Shown piece by piece: positions 9,699 to 18,104 of a stretch of DNA of 61,770 nt. Position 1 is the stretch's first letter, and each line of letters starts with the position of its first letter. The notes beneath the pieces were generated by a model. The model saw only the letters and a program-made list of their open reading frames with translations, ran no database searches and was not told where the DNA came from. Origin of the DNA: Bacteroidia bacterium (GTDB lineage Bacteria; Bacteroidota; Bacteroidia; NS11-12g; UBA9320); assembly GCA_028247315.1 (NCBI GenBank), contig JAOKFZ010000009.1, positions 1-61,770 of the forward strand, read 5' to 3'. Position numbers and translations under genes: made by a program.

Positions 9699-10556
9699 TT
9701 GAGATCATTTCTTTTCATACTAGTGATAGGAGTACTTACTTTCAGTTCATGTGATGAACAGCCTGTTAAAGTGATACCTGAATCCAGTAGGAGCACTGAG
9801 AATGCTATACTGGTTATATCAGAAGTGATTTCCACATTTGATGTCGTGGAAGATTTTGTTTCTGGCTCCGAAATGTTTTTTAAACAACTGGAATGTCTAC
9901 TGCCCGAAGATGCCGAAGTTAGAATAATTGATGGTGATTTTGAGGATGGAGATGGGGTGGAAATATTAATCGACTTTGGAGTGATGGGTTTGGAACCTTG
10001 CGGTCTACTATGTAAAGACAATAAGTACAGAGCAGGTAAAATTTGCATAACCTTAGATAAACCATACGCCGAACCTGATGCTATTCTCACCGTCTCTTTC
10101 AGTGAAACACACCCTTTTTATTCGGGTAGTGGCAAAGAGATGAATAAGATTGAAGGAGAATTTGTACTCCATCGTATTAGCGAAGATCAGCTGCTGCTTT
10201 GTTGCAGCGAGTTAATAATAACTACTGTAGGGAATGACGCTGTGTCCCTTCATGGAGATCTCACTATCACTCGAATAGACAATAATGGTATTGGTCTTAT
10301 CGGTGATAAATTAACTTTCGATGGTGCGTTAGGGGTTTTATCTGATTCTGATGAGCTGATTTTTGATATAGTTGAGCCACTTCATAAGGCATATGATCTT
10401 TCATGTGCTCAGTATATCAAAAAAGGAAAAATGGAAGTAGATCCAATGAATAGTGCGTCTATAATTAGTGTAGATTTTGATCCAAACAATGATTCATCGT
10501 GTGACCATACTGTTGGAATCACCGTAAACGGTAGAATGTTTATTTATATGTACTGA
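9699..10556 (+). CDS. Hypothetical lipoprotein
   Basis: A 285-residue predicted lipoprotein. The N-terminus LRSFLFILVIGVLTFSSC is a signal peptide with lipobox FSSC, then a short linker. No ATG is available; TTG at 9699 is the best start and two Lys codons just before it are in frame, so the true start could lie slightly upstream. The mature part is acidic and beta-rich, with several cysteines (ECLLPED, EPCGLLCKDNK, LLLCCSE, SSCDHTVG). It is not recognised as any family. It ends one base before the convergent SixA-like gene, with no room for a terminator. Confidence 0.6.
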   Translation: MRSFLFILVIGVLTFSSCDEQPVKVIPESSRSTENAILVISEVISTFDVVEDFVSGSEMFFKQLECLLPEDAEVRIIDGDFEDGDGVEILIDFGVMGLEPCGLLCKDNKYRAGKICITLDKPYAEPDAILTVSFSETHPFYSGSGKEMNKIEGEFVLHRISEDQLLLCCSELIITTVGNDAVSLHGDLTITRIDNNGIGLIGDKLTFDGALGVLSDSDELIFDIVEPLHKAYDLSCAQYIKKGKMEVDPMNSASIISVDFDPNNDSSCDHTVGITVNGRMFIYMY

Positions 10557-10557
10557 T

Positions 10558-11040
10558 CTACCCCTTTGGATAGGTGAAATAAACAAGATTTTTTTTGCAA
10601 TTTTCTATCTCACTAAATTTATCGGTGTGTAGCTGAATACAGCCGACTCCCGCGGTTGGTACGTTATCTATATCTATGTTGGCTAGGATATGGAACACTT
10701 CTGTAATACCAGGATTATGAGCTATCAGAAGAACCGTATCTATGAGGTTGTCTACTTCCTTGAGCTTTTCAATAATGGTATAGGGTGATGCCATATAAAG
10801 GGCCCTATCAAATTTGGTTTGAACGTTGCCAAGAGGTTTAGTAATGTGTTGCCAGGTCTCTCGGGTACGTGTGGCATCAGATACAAGCATTAGCTCGGGG
10901 AGCTTACCATACCCTTTTATTCTTGTGGCCATTAGTGGTGCATCACGATTTCCACGCGTATTCAAGGTGCGTTGGTGATCTGTAAGCTCGCCATTGGACC
11001 AGTCGCTCTTAGCGTGTCTCATTAGAATAATGTGCTTCAT
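10558..11040 (-). CDS. SixA-like histidine phosphatase family protein
   Basis: A 160-residue protein of the histidine phosphatase (phosphoglycerate mutase-like) superfamily. The catalytic RHG-type motif appears as LMRHAKSDWS at the N-terminus; RHAKS is the SixA variant of RHG. Later conserved features are SDATRTRETW and the second catalytic His in LLIAHNPGI. SixA of E. coli dephosphorylates His phosphotransfer proteins, but most homologues have unknown substrates. The start at 11040 gives the motif right at the N-terminus and overlaps the stop of the upstream DUF423 gene as ATGA, so the two are translationally coupled. Confidence 0.9.
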   Translation of the reverse strand: MKHIILMRHAKSDWSNGELTDHQRTLNTRGNRDAPLMATRIKGYGKLPELMLVSDATRTRETWQHITKPLGNVQTKFDRALYMASPYTIIEKLKEVDNLIDTVLLIAHNPGITEVFHILANIDIDNVPTAGVGCIQLHTDKFSEIENCKKNLVYFTYPKG

Positions 11041-11429
11041 TGCTTGCCTATTTTTAGGGTATAAAAAAACCAACCAACGATAAAACATAGGCCACCAATC
11101 GGTGCCAAATGAGCAAATACATTCAACTCTATTCCTATGAGTTCTTTTGTGGCATGAACCATTAGACTAAAAGAAAACAGCCCTATACCTAGATAAAAAA
11201 AGAGGTTAGAATATTTTTTTTTGGTTCCCCACTGCTGGTAGGTATAGTTTGTGAGTATCAATGCAATTGCATGAATAATAAGATAACGTAAGCCTGTATG
11301 ATACGTGGCCAGTTGAGCTATAGATAGTTTTGATTCTAAACCGTGAGCTCCAAATGCACCTAAAATGACATAAATGGTACAGAATATTGCTCCTGCTCGC
11401 ATGTGATTGTGAGTGTTACGACTTTTCAT
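11037..11429 (-). CDS. DUF423 family inner-membrane protein
   Basis: A 130-residue protein with four predicted membrane segments: around residues 10-28 (AIFCTIYVILGAFGAHGL), 46-60, 75-93 and 102-122. The GAFGAHGLE motif and the final GGLCFIVGWFFYTL are typical of the DUF423 (YgdD-like) family, whose function is not established. It starts at ATG 11429 and its stop overlaps the downstream phosphatase start by four bases (ATGA). It is divergent from the lipoprotein gene at 11460, with only 30 bases between the two starts. Confidence 0.88.
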   Translation of the reverse strand: MKSRNTHNHMRAGAIFCTIYVILGAFGAHGLESKLSIAQLATYHTGLRYLIIHAIALILTNYTYQQWGTKKKYSNLFFYLGIGLFSFSLMVHATKELIGIELNVFAHLAPIGGLCFIVGWFFYTLKIGKQ

Positions 11430-11459
11430 GATTATTTTCGTGTTCGAAATTAATCAATT

Positions 11460-13082
11460 ATGAAGAAGATAATCATCATTTTTGCTATGTCTTTGGTTCT
11501 TGGCTCCTGTGTGTCAGAAATAACAGATACCGTAGAAAAAATAGTCAATATAGACGCGGTAAAGTGGAACCCTACCATAGCTGTGCCGCTTATCCACTCT
11601 CGACTAAATCTCCAAGATTTGCTAGATGATGCAAATGTTGATGAGTACCTTAGGATAGGTGCAGATGGGAGCATCACTCTTGTATACTCTGATTCGTATG
11701 TAAGTAAAAAGGCCGAGGACGTTTTTAGATTAAGTGACCAATCTTTTTCGGAATCGTATAGTCTTTCTGCCTCAGAATTAGCCGTGCTTAATACTAGCGG
11801 TAGTCTTACGCTCAACTATACGAAAACGCTTGGCTTCAACACTGGGGGTAGTGAGATAGACCGATTATTGTTTAAACAAGGCTCTTTTGATTTGAGTATT
11901 TCTACTACCTTAGATCATGATGTTGTCTTAAGTATACGCATACCAGAAGCGAATAAAGGTTCTACTGTTTTTGAACCATCAGTAGTAGCCAACAGTTCAA
12001 CCTTGCCCAATACGGGGAGTGTGAGTGAAAATCTAGGTGGACTAGAGATAGATTTTACCCAAACGGCACAAGGACATAGTGAGATGGATGTAGCTATAGA
12101 GATTGTTATAACCAGAAGAGGTACTAATCTGATAAAACCTCTAGAGGTGATTACCTATACCGCTGAGATGCTCAATCAAGGGTATACTCAGGTGGAAGGA
12201 CTTTTTGGAAGTTTAGATTTTTCTACTTCTGGTGACGATACATTGAATATCCCATTTTTTGATAATAGCCAAGGGGGTTCTATTACTCTCGTAGATCCAC
12301 GTGTTAAGTTTTTTTTTAACAACTCCGCTGGTGTTCGCATTGGTGCTAATGTGCTAAAATTTGATGGAATCAATGACGACGAAAATATGCTTTCACTTAC
12401 TGGTTTTCCCTCGCCATTACCTATTCCTCAATTGGCCTCTAACGAAATAGGACAAACGAAGGAGGACTCATTTGAGCTCAATAAAGGTTCAAGCAATTTA
12501 GCTGCTTATGTAAATAATAGACCAACCAAAAATGTATATCAGCTTGATGTGCTAAGTGGCAATACAGCACAACGACAATGGCTGCTTGATACCAGTAGAC
12601 TAGGGGCACGTGTAGAGATAGAAGTGCCACTAGAAGGAACCGCACGGGATTTTGCACTAGAAGTTAGCCAACCCTTCGAGCTGGAATTAGAAAACATATC
12701 AGACATAGAAGAAGTATTGATAAGGTTGTATACCGAAAATGGGTTTCCCGTAGATATCACTACACAACTCTATTTTGAGGACAGTATAACCAATACGGTT
12801 CTAGACTCTCTTCTGGCTACAGATTTGCTCATACTGCCGAGTGCCAACGTTGATGTGCAAGGAAAGGTGAGGAGTGCAAACCCTAAAACTACAGACGTAA
12901 GTTTAAATGCAACAAGTATTCAAAATTTGCAAAATGCGAATAGAGTGAGAATAAGAGCTACAATCAATACCCTGTTTGATAATGGTACACAACCTGATGT
13001 GAAGTTTTACAGTAACTATGACTTGCTCTTGCAGCTGGGTGTACAAGCGGAAGTATTAATAGAAAGAGAATTAGGCCGATGA
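11460..13082 (+). CDS. Large hypothetical lipoprotein, first gene of a coupled trio
   Basis: A 540-residue protein with a lipoprotein signal (MKKIIIIFAMSLVLGSC, lipobox LGSC). After it comes a conserved-looking start to the mature protein (VKWNPTIAVPLIHSRLNLQDLL). The rest is rich in Ser, Thr, Asn and Leu and looks like a series of beta-sandwich domains; no catalytic motif is seen. Proteins with this layout are common in Bacteroidota genomes next to DUF5723 barrels, but no function is known to me. Its stop overlaps the next gene start as ATGA, so it is probably made together with the barrel. A TATTTTCG sequence 19 bases before the ATG could be the -7 box. Confidence 0.75.
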   Translation: MKKIIIIFAMSLVLGSCVSEITDTVEKIVNIDAVKWNPTIAVPLIHSRLNLQDLLDDANVDEYLRIGADGSITLVYSDSYVSKKAEDVFRLSDQSFSESYSLSASELAVLNTSGSLTLNYTKTLGFNTGGSEIDRLLFKQGSFDLSISTTLDHDVVLSIRIPEANKGSTVFEPSVVANSSTLPNTGSVSENLGGLEIDFTQTAQGHSEMDVAIEIVITRRGTNLIKPLEVITYTAEMLNQGYTQVEGLFGSLDFSTSGDDTLNIPFFDNSQGGSITLVDPRVKFFFNNSAGVRIGANVLKFDGINDDENMLSLTGFPSPLPIPQLASNEIGQTKEDSFELNKGSSNLAAYVNNRPTKNVYQLDVLSGNTAQRQWLLDTSRLGARVEIEVPLEGTARDFALEVSQPFELELENISDIEEVLIRLYTENGFPVDITTQLYFEDSITNTVLDSLLATDLLILPSANVDVQGKVRSANPKTTDVSLNATSIQNLQNANRVRIRATINTLFDNGTQPDVKFYSNYDLLLQLGVQAEVLIERELGR

Positions 13083-14470
13083 AAAAAATTACACTACTGC
13101 TAGCTAGTATATTACTAGCCATAGGAATAAATGCACAGAGTAATATGACCCTTTATAACATGGGAAATGTACCACAAAGATTAACCATAAATCCAGCTTT
13201 AACCCCAGATTGCAAGTGGTATTTAGGAATGCCCATCTTGTCATCTACAGATATCTCTTTTGGTAGTAGTGCTCTTAATATATCGGATATTAACAATGCG
13301 TTAGATGTAAATAGTAGAGGTAATTATACCGTAAATCTTAAGACACTTGGTACGGCTCTAAACAAAGGGACCTTTGTTAATATTGGGATTAACCAAGAAT
13401 GGCTAAATTTTGGGTTCGGGGTGAAAAAAAGTATGTTCACCTTTGGCATTACTGAGAAGATTAAGACACGCGTAGACTTTCCCACAGATTTGTTTAAGGT
13501 AGCGTTTGAAGGAAATGGAGGTCAAAATTTAGGCTACGCATTTAACTTCAATTTTGGATTAGATGTTCTTCATACCCGTGAGTTTGCAGTAGGGTATAAT
13601 CGCAGCCTGCTCAATGAAAAACTAAGAGTAGGTGGCAGACTAAAGTATGTTCGTGGTCTAAATGTAATCAATACTAAAAATAATGATGTAATTTTCACAA
13701 CAGATCCCAATACGTTTGCCTACACGGTGACAGCAGACATAGAAGTAAATACAAGTACACCAATATTAGACTCAGCACTTGGAGTGGACAACCCCTCTAC
13801 ACTCGTCCTCGGTAGTCCAAAGAATGGTGGATTTGGTATTGACCTTGGAGCTAGTTATGAGCTTACGGATAGAATTACGCTATCCGCTAGTATTGTAGAT
13901 CTGGGAAGGATTTTTTGGAACGATTATACGACCAATGTGAAGTCTAGAAATCCAGGTGCTGCATTCACGTATCGAGGTGTAGATATAAATGAATACATCG
14001 GGGATTCTGTACAAGGTGGTGCTGGTTTTCAAGCATTATCAGACACTATACTAGATGTCTTTGCTCTGGATACGAATAATAACTCATTTAGTACGGGTCT
14101 ACTGGGTGAGTTCTATATAGGGGGAAATATTCATTTAAATGACCGGCATAATGCAGGTGTTTTACTCTACGGTAGTTTCTATAATAGATCATTTTATCCG
14201 GCACTTACGCTCTCTTGGAATTCGGAATTTGGACGGATACTTGCCGTAAGTGGTAGTTATACTATTTCGCGTAGTAGTGCTACAAATATTGGTTTAGGGT
14301 TAGCTTTAAATCTAGGTCCTGAGCAGTTTTATGTAGTAGGAGATAATCTAGTAGGTACAGCAACGGGCAATCTACAAACGGTATATATTCGTTTTGGGTG
14401 GAACCATACTTTTGGTCGTAAAAAATACCAAAAGCAAAAAAGGAAACAAAAAAAGAAACCAACAGAATGA
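13079..14470 (+). CDS. DUF5723 family outer-membrane beta-barrel protein
   Basis: A 463-residue protein with a cleavable signal peptide ending INAQ. It then has the family-like N-terminal segment MTLYNMGNVPQRLTINPAL and alternating beta strands (for example FGIDLGASYELTDRITLSAS and SFSTGLLGEFYIGGNIHLN). These resemble porin or PorP-type barrels assigned to DUF5723. The final residues are extremely basic (KKYQKQKRKQKKK), an unusual extension past the last barrel strand. It overlaps the preceding lipoprotein gene and the following FKBP gene by four bases each. A structural role with the lipoprotein in the outer membrane is inferred, not shown. Confidence 0.8.
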   Translation: MKKITLLLASILLAIGINAQSNMTLYNMGNVPQRLTINPALTPDCKWYLGMPILSSTDISFGSSALNISDINNALDVNSRGNYTVNLKTLGTALNKGTFVNIGINQEWLNFGFGVKKSMFTFGITEKIKTRVDFPTDLFKVAFEGNGGQNLGYAFNFNFGLDVLHTREFAVGYNRSLLNEKLRVGGRLKYVRGLNVINTKNNDVIFTTDPNTFAYTVTADIEVNTSTPILDSALGVDNPSTLVLGSPKNGGFGIDLGASYELTDRITLSASIVDLGRIFWNDYTTNVKSRNPGAAFTYRGVDINEYIGDSVQGGAGFQALSDTILDVFALDTNNNSFSTGLLGEFYIGGNIHLNDRHNAGVLLYGSFYNRSFYPALTLSWNSEFGRILAVSGSYTISRSSATNIGLGLALNLGPEQFYVVGDNLVGTATGNLQTVYIRFGWNHTFGRKKYQKQKRKQKKKPTE

Positions 14471-14922
14471 AGCCGTTAATATACTTTTGCTTATTTCTAA
14501 ATGTAGCTTTGGTAGGCTGCAAGGAGGAAGATTTTATAATGCAAAACGACGATGAGATAAAACAATATCTCGCCGCAAATAACATCACTGCAGAAAAAAC
14601 CGAAGAAGGATTGTACTACGTCATAACTCAGGAGGGTACTGGTGTAAATCCCAACATTGCCAATGAGGTTACCGTGCACTACAAGGGTTATTTACTCAGT
14701 GGTACTATTTTTGACAGTAGCTATGATAGGGGAGACCGGTCTACTTTCTCTTTAGGTAACGTAATAAAGGGATGGCAAATTGGCATACCTAAGTTAAAAG
14801 AAGGTGGTGCAGGTAGGTTGTTTATCCCGTCACATTTAGCTTATGGAGCAAATCCACCCAACGGAAGAATACCAGCGAATGCTGTTCTAGCTTTTGATAT
14901 AGAACTATTTGAAGTACGTTAA
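14467..14922 (+). CDS. FKBP-type peptidyl-prolyl cis-trans isomerase lipoprotein
   Basis: A 151-residue lipoprotein (lipobox VGC in MKPLIYFCLFLNVALVGC) with one FKBP domain at about residues 50-151. Visible family marks are VTVHYKGYLLSGTIFDSSY, the hydrophobic VIKGWQIGIPKLKEGG core and SHLAYGANPPNGRIPANAVLAFDIELFEV. FKBPs speed up prolyl bond isomerisation and often act as chaperones. The short N-terminal region contains QYLAANNITAEKTEEGLYYVI, typical of Bacteroidota periplasmic FKBPs. Its start overlaps the stop of the DUF5723 gene as ATGA, which suggests it helps fold the two envelope proteins encoded just upstream. That role is an inference from position. Confidence 0.92.
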   Translation: MKPLIYFCLFLNVALVGCKEEDFIMQNDDEIKQYLAANNITAEKTEEGLYYVITQEGTGVNPNIANEVTVHYKGYLLSGTIFDSSYDRGDRSTFSLGNVIKGWQIGIPKLKEGGAGRLFIPSHLAYGANPPNGRIPANAVLAFDIELFEVR

Positions 14923-14995
14923 ATGCATTTATGGTACCTAAATTTAGTGCTTGCTAGATGTCGCCTTATTACTTAGACGTAGCCTAACTAATTCT

Positions 14996-15021
14996 ACACC
15001 GGTTCGAAACCCGGAAGGGAC
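14996..15021 (+). other. tRNA T-arm-like sequence, possible tRNA 3' relic
   Basis: CCGGTTCGAAACCCGG resembles a tRNA T-arm with its TTCGAAA loop and is followed by AAGGGAC, which could be the 3' half of an acceptor stem. No matching 5' acceptor half (GTCCCTT), D-arm or anticodon arm was found in the available gap after 14922. It is therefore not called as a tRNA gene. Confidence 0.2.
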
Positions 15022-15028
15022 TTTTGGT

Positions 15029-15919
15029 TTAGTCTTTTTCTAAGCGTTCTATAAACTCATCTACTCGTGATGTGATTTGTGTATAATTACCTTGATTTCT
15101 AAACCATGTTAATTGCCTTTTAGCATAGTTGCGTGTGTGCTGCTTCATTTTATCGATGGTGTGTTCTAACGTCCATTCTCCATCAAAATATTTAAAAAAT
15201 TCCTTATAACCAACGGTATTTAATGCGTTTAGGTTTTTGTTGGCGTGCATTTTTCTGGCTTCTTCCTCAAATCCTTCTCGTATCATAGCATCTACTCGTT
15301 TGTTTATACGCTCATAAAGCTGACTGCGGTCCTTGTCTATGTAGTAGTAGGATACACGAAAGCCTTTATCTACAGGCTTTTTTTTAGATTTTTCTACCTC
15401 ACCTTGTAGTATTTCAATTGCTCTAGATAGACGTTGTGGATTTGAATAGTCTACTTTGTCTCTAGGTACACCTGCAGCCTCTGCTATAGCTTGTAATGCG
15501 TCTATTCCTTCACTGTTTAGAATAAAGTTTAATTGTAGTCTAAGTTGCTCATTTTGAGTTGGCAAGGCATCTAAGCCTTCGGTAGCAGCTTTTATATACA
15601 AACCTGTGCCTCCAGCCATTATTACGGTATCATGTCGTGTAAATAAGTCTTTCAACTTGGTATCTACATCACGAGCATAGGAGCCAGCATCATAGTTGTG
15701 ATGTATACTATGGGTAGCAATAAAATGGTGTGGTACTGCTGCGAGTTCTTCTCGCGATGGACGTGCTACACCTATTTTTAACTCTTTGTATAGTTGCCTT
15801 GAATCACATGAGATAATATCCGTGTCAATGTGTTGTGCCACTTTGATGGCAAAAGCAGTTTTTCCTACTGCGGTAGGTCCTGCAATAACAATTAGATGCT
15901 TAGTCAATTGGTTTGCCAT
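15029..15919 (-). CDS. miaA: tRNA dimethylallyltransferase
   Basis: A 296-residue enzyme that adds dimethylallyl to A37 of tRNAs reading UNN codons, the first step to ms2i6A. The N-terminal P-loop is IAGPTAVGKTAFA, followed by the substrate motif DIISCDSRQLYKELKIGVARPS and a VMAGGTGLYIKA loop. Near the C-terminus is TRNYAKRQLTWFRNQ, the conserved tRNA-binding end. The start at 15919 lies 20 bases inside the end of the upstream acidic-protein gene, so it belongs to the minus-strand run cca, pRiA4b-like, miaA. All three members that are recognised act on tRNA or may do so. Confidence 0.97.
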   Translation of the reverse strand: MANQLTKHLIVIAGPTAVGKTAFAIKVAQHIDTDIISCDSRQLYKELKIGVARPSREELAAVPHHFIATHSIHHNYDAGSYARDVDTKLKDLFTRHDTVIMAGGTGLYIKAATEGLDALPTQNEQLRLQLNFILNSEGIDALQAIAEAAGVPRDKVDYSNPQRLSRAIEILQGEVEKSKKKPVDKGFRVSYYYIDKDRSQLYERINKRVDAMIREGFEEEARKMHANKNLNALNTVGYKEFFKYFDGEWTLEHTIDKMKQHTRNYAKRQLTWFRNQGNYTQITSRVDEFIERLEKD

Positions 15920-16508
15920 CGTTTATCTGTGATTCATCTATTTCAGATTCGTCTACTTCGTCTCCAAATAGGTTGAATTCATCTTTTTCATCTTCTTTTT
16001 CTTCTTCGTCATCATCATTGTCTAGCTCATCGTGCAAGCCGTCTATCAAGCTATCTGCTTCTTTAAAAAGCTTCGCACTTGGGTCGTCTATTATGGTCTT
16101 TGGGTCTACAAATTGTTTTGGAGCAATCCCACTACTTTTAAAAATACTGGGATAATTTGTGCCTGCTTCTGCTTTATACAGTTTTATTACTTCAGCACGC
16201 AAGTTCCAGTTTCCCTCTGCCGCATCATAGTTGTATAAAAATTTCTGATGAGGATCATCTATAGACTTCCCCAATTCACTAGCTCCAGCGGCTCTAGCAT
16301 TGGGTTTTGGCTCGGTACAATATTCGTCACTACCTCTCCAAGAGTCGTTAGCCTTGTAGAACGAGGCTGTACGCGTTTTGTCAAAATCAATAGCTTCTTG
16401 TATGGAGTTATGAAAGTCCCTAAATGTATTTTTTGCAGATACGTCTATTATCCTTTCCACATCATTTACGTCTTCAAACGTAACTCTAAATCTAAATACT
16501 AAACTCAT
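15900..16508 (-). CDS. pRiA4b ORF-3-like (IS1096 TnpR-type) domain protein with acidic tail
   Basis: A 202-residue protein. The first ~70 residues (FRFRVTFEDVNDVERIIDVS then TFRDFHNSIQEAIDFD) follow the pattern of the pRiA4b ORF-3-like family, sometimes labelled IS1096 passenger TnpR-like. The last ~50 residues are very acidic (runs of Asp/Glu around residues 165-195). No transposase or terminal repeats are nearby, so the mobile-element name is historical and there is no sign of recent transfer. It sits between cca and miaA with an ATGA overlap on the cca side and a 20-base overlap on the miaA side. This context hints at a link to tRNA maturation, but the biochemical role is unknown. Confidence 0.72.
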   Translation of the reverse strand: MSLVFRFRVTFEDVNDVERIIDVSAKNTFRDFHNSIQEAIDFDKTRTASFYKANDSWRGSDEYCTEPKPNARAAGASELGKSIDDPHQKFLYNYDAAEGNWNLRAEVIKLYKAEAGTNYPSIFKSSGIAPKQFVDPKTIIDDPSAKLFKEADSLIDGLHDELDNDDDEEEKEDEKDEFNLFGDEVDESEIDESQINDGKPID

Positions 16509-17908
16509 TGCTTTTGCAAACCTAATTCTTTTCCTTTTTCTAGCACAAATTTTAATGCTTCATTATACTCGTTGGATATTGCACCATCAAGTATTGCATC
16601 TTTCAATGCTGTTTTTATTCCTCCTATTTCGCGGCTTGGGCCTATGCCAAAGATATCCATTATCTGCTGACCGTTTATAGGTGGCTGCCAGTTGCGTATC
16701 CTATCGCGTTCTTCTACTGCTGCTATATTTTTCTCTACGTTGATCAGATTGCCCTGAAAACGCTTCTCTTTCTCCTTGTTTTTCGTTGTAATATCACTTT
16801 TACACAATATCATTAGATTTTCTAGGTCTTCTCCTGCATCAAAAATGAGGCGTCTTACAGCAGAATCAGTTATATACTCTTTGGTTAAGGAGATGGGACG
16901 TAAATGGAGTTTTACGAGATTAATCACTCTACGCATATTTTCACCCAATGGTAATTTGAGCCTTTTAAATATAGGCTTTACCATACGTGATCCTTTGTCT
17001 TCGTGTCCATGAAAAGTCCATCCTTCTCCTGCTACAAATCGCTTGGTAGGAGGTTTGGCAATATCGTGCAATATCGCAGACCAACGTACCCAGAGGTTAT
17101 TTGTCTTCTCGCAGCATTGGTCTAGTACTTGAAGGGTATGATAAAAATTATCTTTGTGTCCTTTGCCCTCTCTTATTTCTACTCCTTGTAGTTTTACCAT
17201 CTCTGGAAAAAAGTCATGCAGTAGTTTAGTGTCAAATAGTATTCTGAATCCAATGCTAGGTTTTTTAGACAGGATAATCTTATTGAGCTCATCTGTGATA
17301 CGCTCTTGTGAGATTATAGACAACCGATTGGCTTCTGTTTTTAGTGCCTTGAAGGTGTTGTCTTCTATTTTGAAATTGAGTTGGGTCGCAAAACGTGCTG
17401 CACGCATCATACGCAGGGGGTCATCACTAAAGGTGATATGTGGATCTAGCGGTGTCTTTATACTACCATTTTGTAAGTCCTCTAATCCCCCAAAAGTATC
17501 TACTAGCTCACCATAGTTTTCTTGGTTTAAGCTAATTGCCAATGTATTAATGGTAAAATCTCTTCGGTAGATGTCATCTAGAAACGTACCGTCTTCGACC
17601 TTTGGTTTACGACTGTCTCTATCATAGGATTCTTTTCGTGCTCCTACAAATTCAAATTCCCAATCATCTGTTTTAATTTGTGCTGTACCGAAATTCTTGA
17701 ATACATTGAAGTGAGATCCTTTTAGTCTTTTCTGAACAGCACTAGCCAAAGCAATGCCACTGCCCACTGTTACAAAATCTACATCTTTGGAACTGCGTTT
17801 CAAATAAATATCGCGAACAAATCCACCTACCACATAGGTTTGAAATCCGAGCTTTTGTGACTCTTCTGAAACGGTTTTAAAAATAAGATGTGATAGGTAC
17901 TCTTTCAC
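16505..17908 (-). CDS. cca: CCA-adding tRNA nucleotidyltransferase / polyA polymerase family with HD domain
   Basis: A 467-residue class II nucleotidyltransferase that builds or repairs the CCA end of tRNAs. The head domain has GGFVRDIYLKRSSKDVDFVT, the GG...RD and DxD catalytic motifs, and RRDFTINTLAISL. The middle has DPLRMMRAARFATQL and the RxxxE-type helix. An HD-type domain follows (HDIAKPPTKRF). The tail (DIFGIGPSREIGGIKTALKDAILDG) is typical. No ATG precedes it in frame; GTG at 17908 is the start, placed 7 bases after a TACCTTCG box. In this window no tRNA gene encodes its CCA, so the enzyme is expected to be essential, although this rests on general knowledge. Confidence 0.93.
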   Translation of the reverse strand: MKEYLSHLIFKTVSEESQKLGFQTYVVGGFVRDIYLKRSSKDVDFVTVGSGIALASAVQKRLKGSHFNVFKNFGTAQIKTDDWEFEFVGARKESYDRDSRKPKVEDGTFLDDIYRRDFTINTLAISLNQENYGELVDTFGGLEDLQNGSIKTPLDPHITFSDDPLRMMRAARFATQLNFKIEDNTFKALKTEANRLSIISQERITDELNKIILSKKPSIGFRILFDTKLLHDFFPEMVKLQGVEIREGKGHKDNFYHTLQVLDQCCEKTNNLWVRWSAILHDIAKPPTKRFVAGEGWTFHGHEDKGSRMVKPIFKRLKLPLGENMRRVINLVKLHLRPISLTKEYITDSAVRRLIFDAGEDLENLMILCKSDITTKNKEKEKRFQGNLINVEKNIAAVEERDRIRNWQPPINGQQIMDIFGIGPSREIGGIKTALKDAILDGAISNEYNEALKFVLEKGKELGLQKQ

Positions 17909-17915
17909 TGCGGGA

Positions 17916-17923
17916 CGAAGGTA
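17916..17923 (-). promoter_or_regulatory. Putative cca -7 box
   Basis: Minus-strand TACCTTCG differs from TAnnTTTG at one base and ends 7 bases before the GTG start of cca. The short distance implies a nearly leaderless mRNA. Confidence 0.4.
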
Positions 17924-18090
17924 TAAATAATTGAATAATGATACCTTTTAAAGGTTGTTTTTGTGAAATAATAACTGCTTCAATAAATGCCGTTTCTACG
18001 ATACTGTAATGTCTGGGGTGCTAGATAGGGGAACTTAAAGTGACGAGATGATATCCTGCGAGTGAGTGCCAAAATAACGACAAGATAAAG

Positions 18091-18098
18091 TATCTTTG
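18091..18098 (+). promoter_or_regulatory. Putative -7 box for the MBL-fold hydrolase gene
   Basis: TATCTTTG is an exact TAnnTTTG match and ends 6 bases before the ATG at 18105. Confidence 0.5.
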
Positions 18099-18104
18099 CT
18101 TGCA

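Noticed and set aside
14935..15021. A complete tRNA gene
   Set aside because: Only a T-arm-like hairpin is present; D-arm, anticodon arm and the 5' acceptor half cannot be found.
15900..16508. An insertion sequence suggested by the IS1096-passenger-like domain
   Set aside because: No transposase, terminal inverted repeats or target duplication; the gene is tightly overlapped by housekeeping neighbours.
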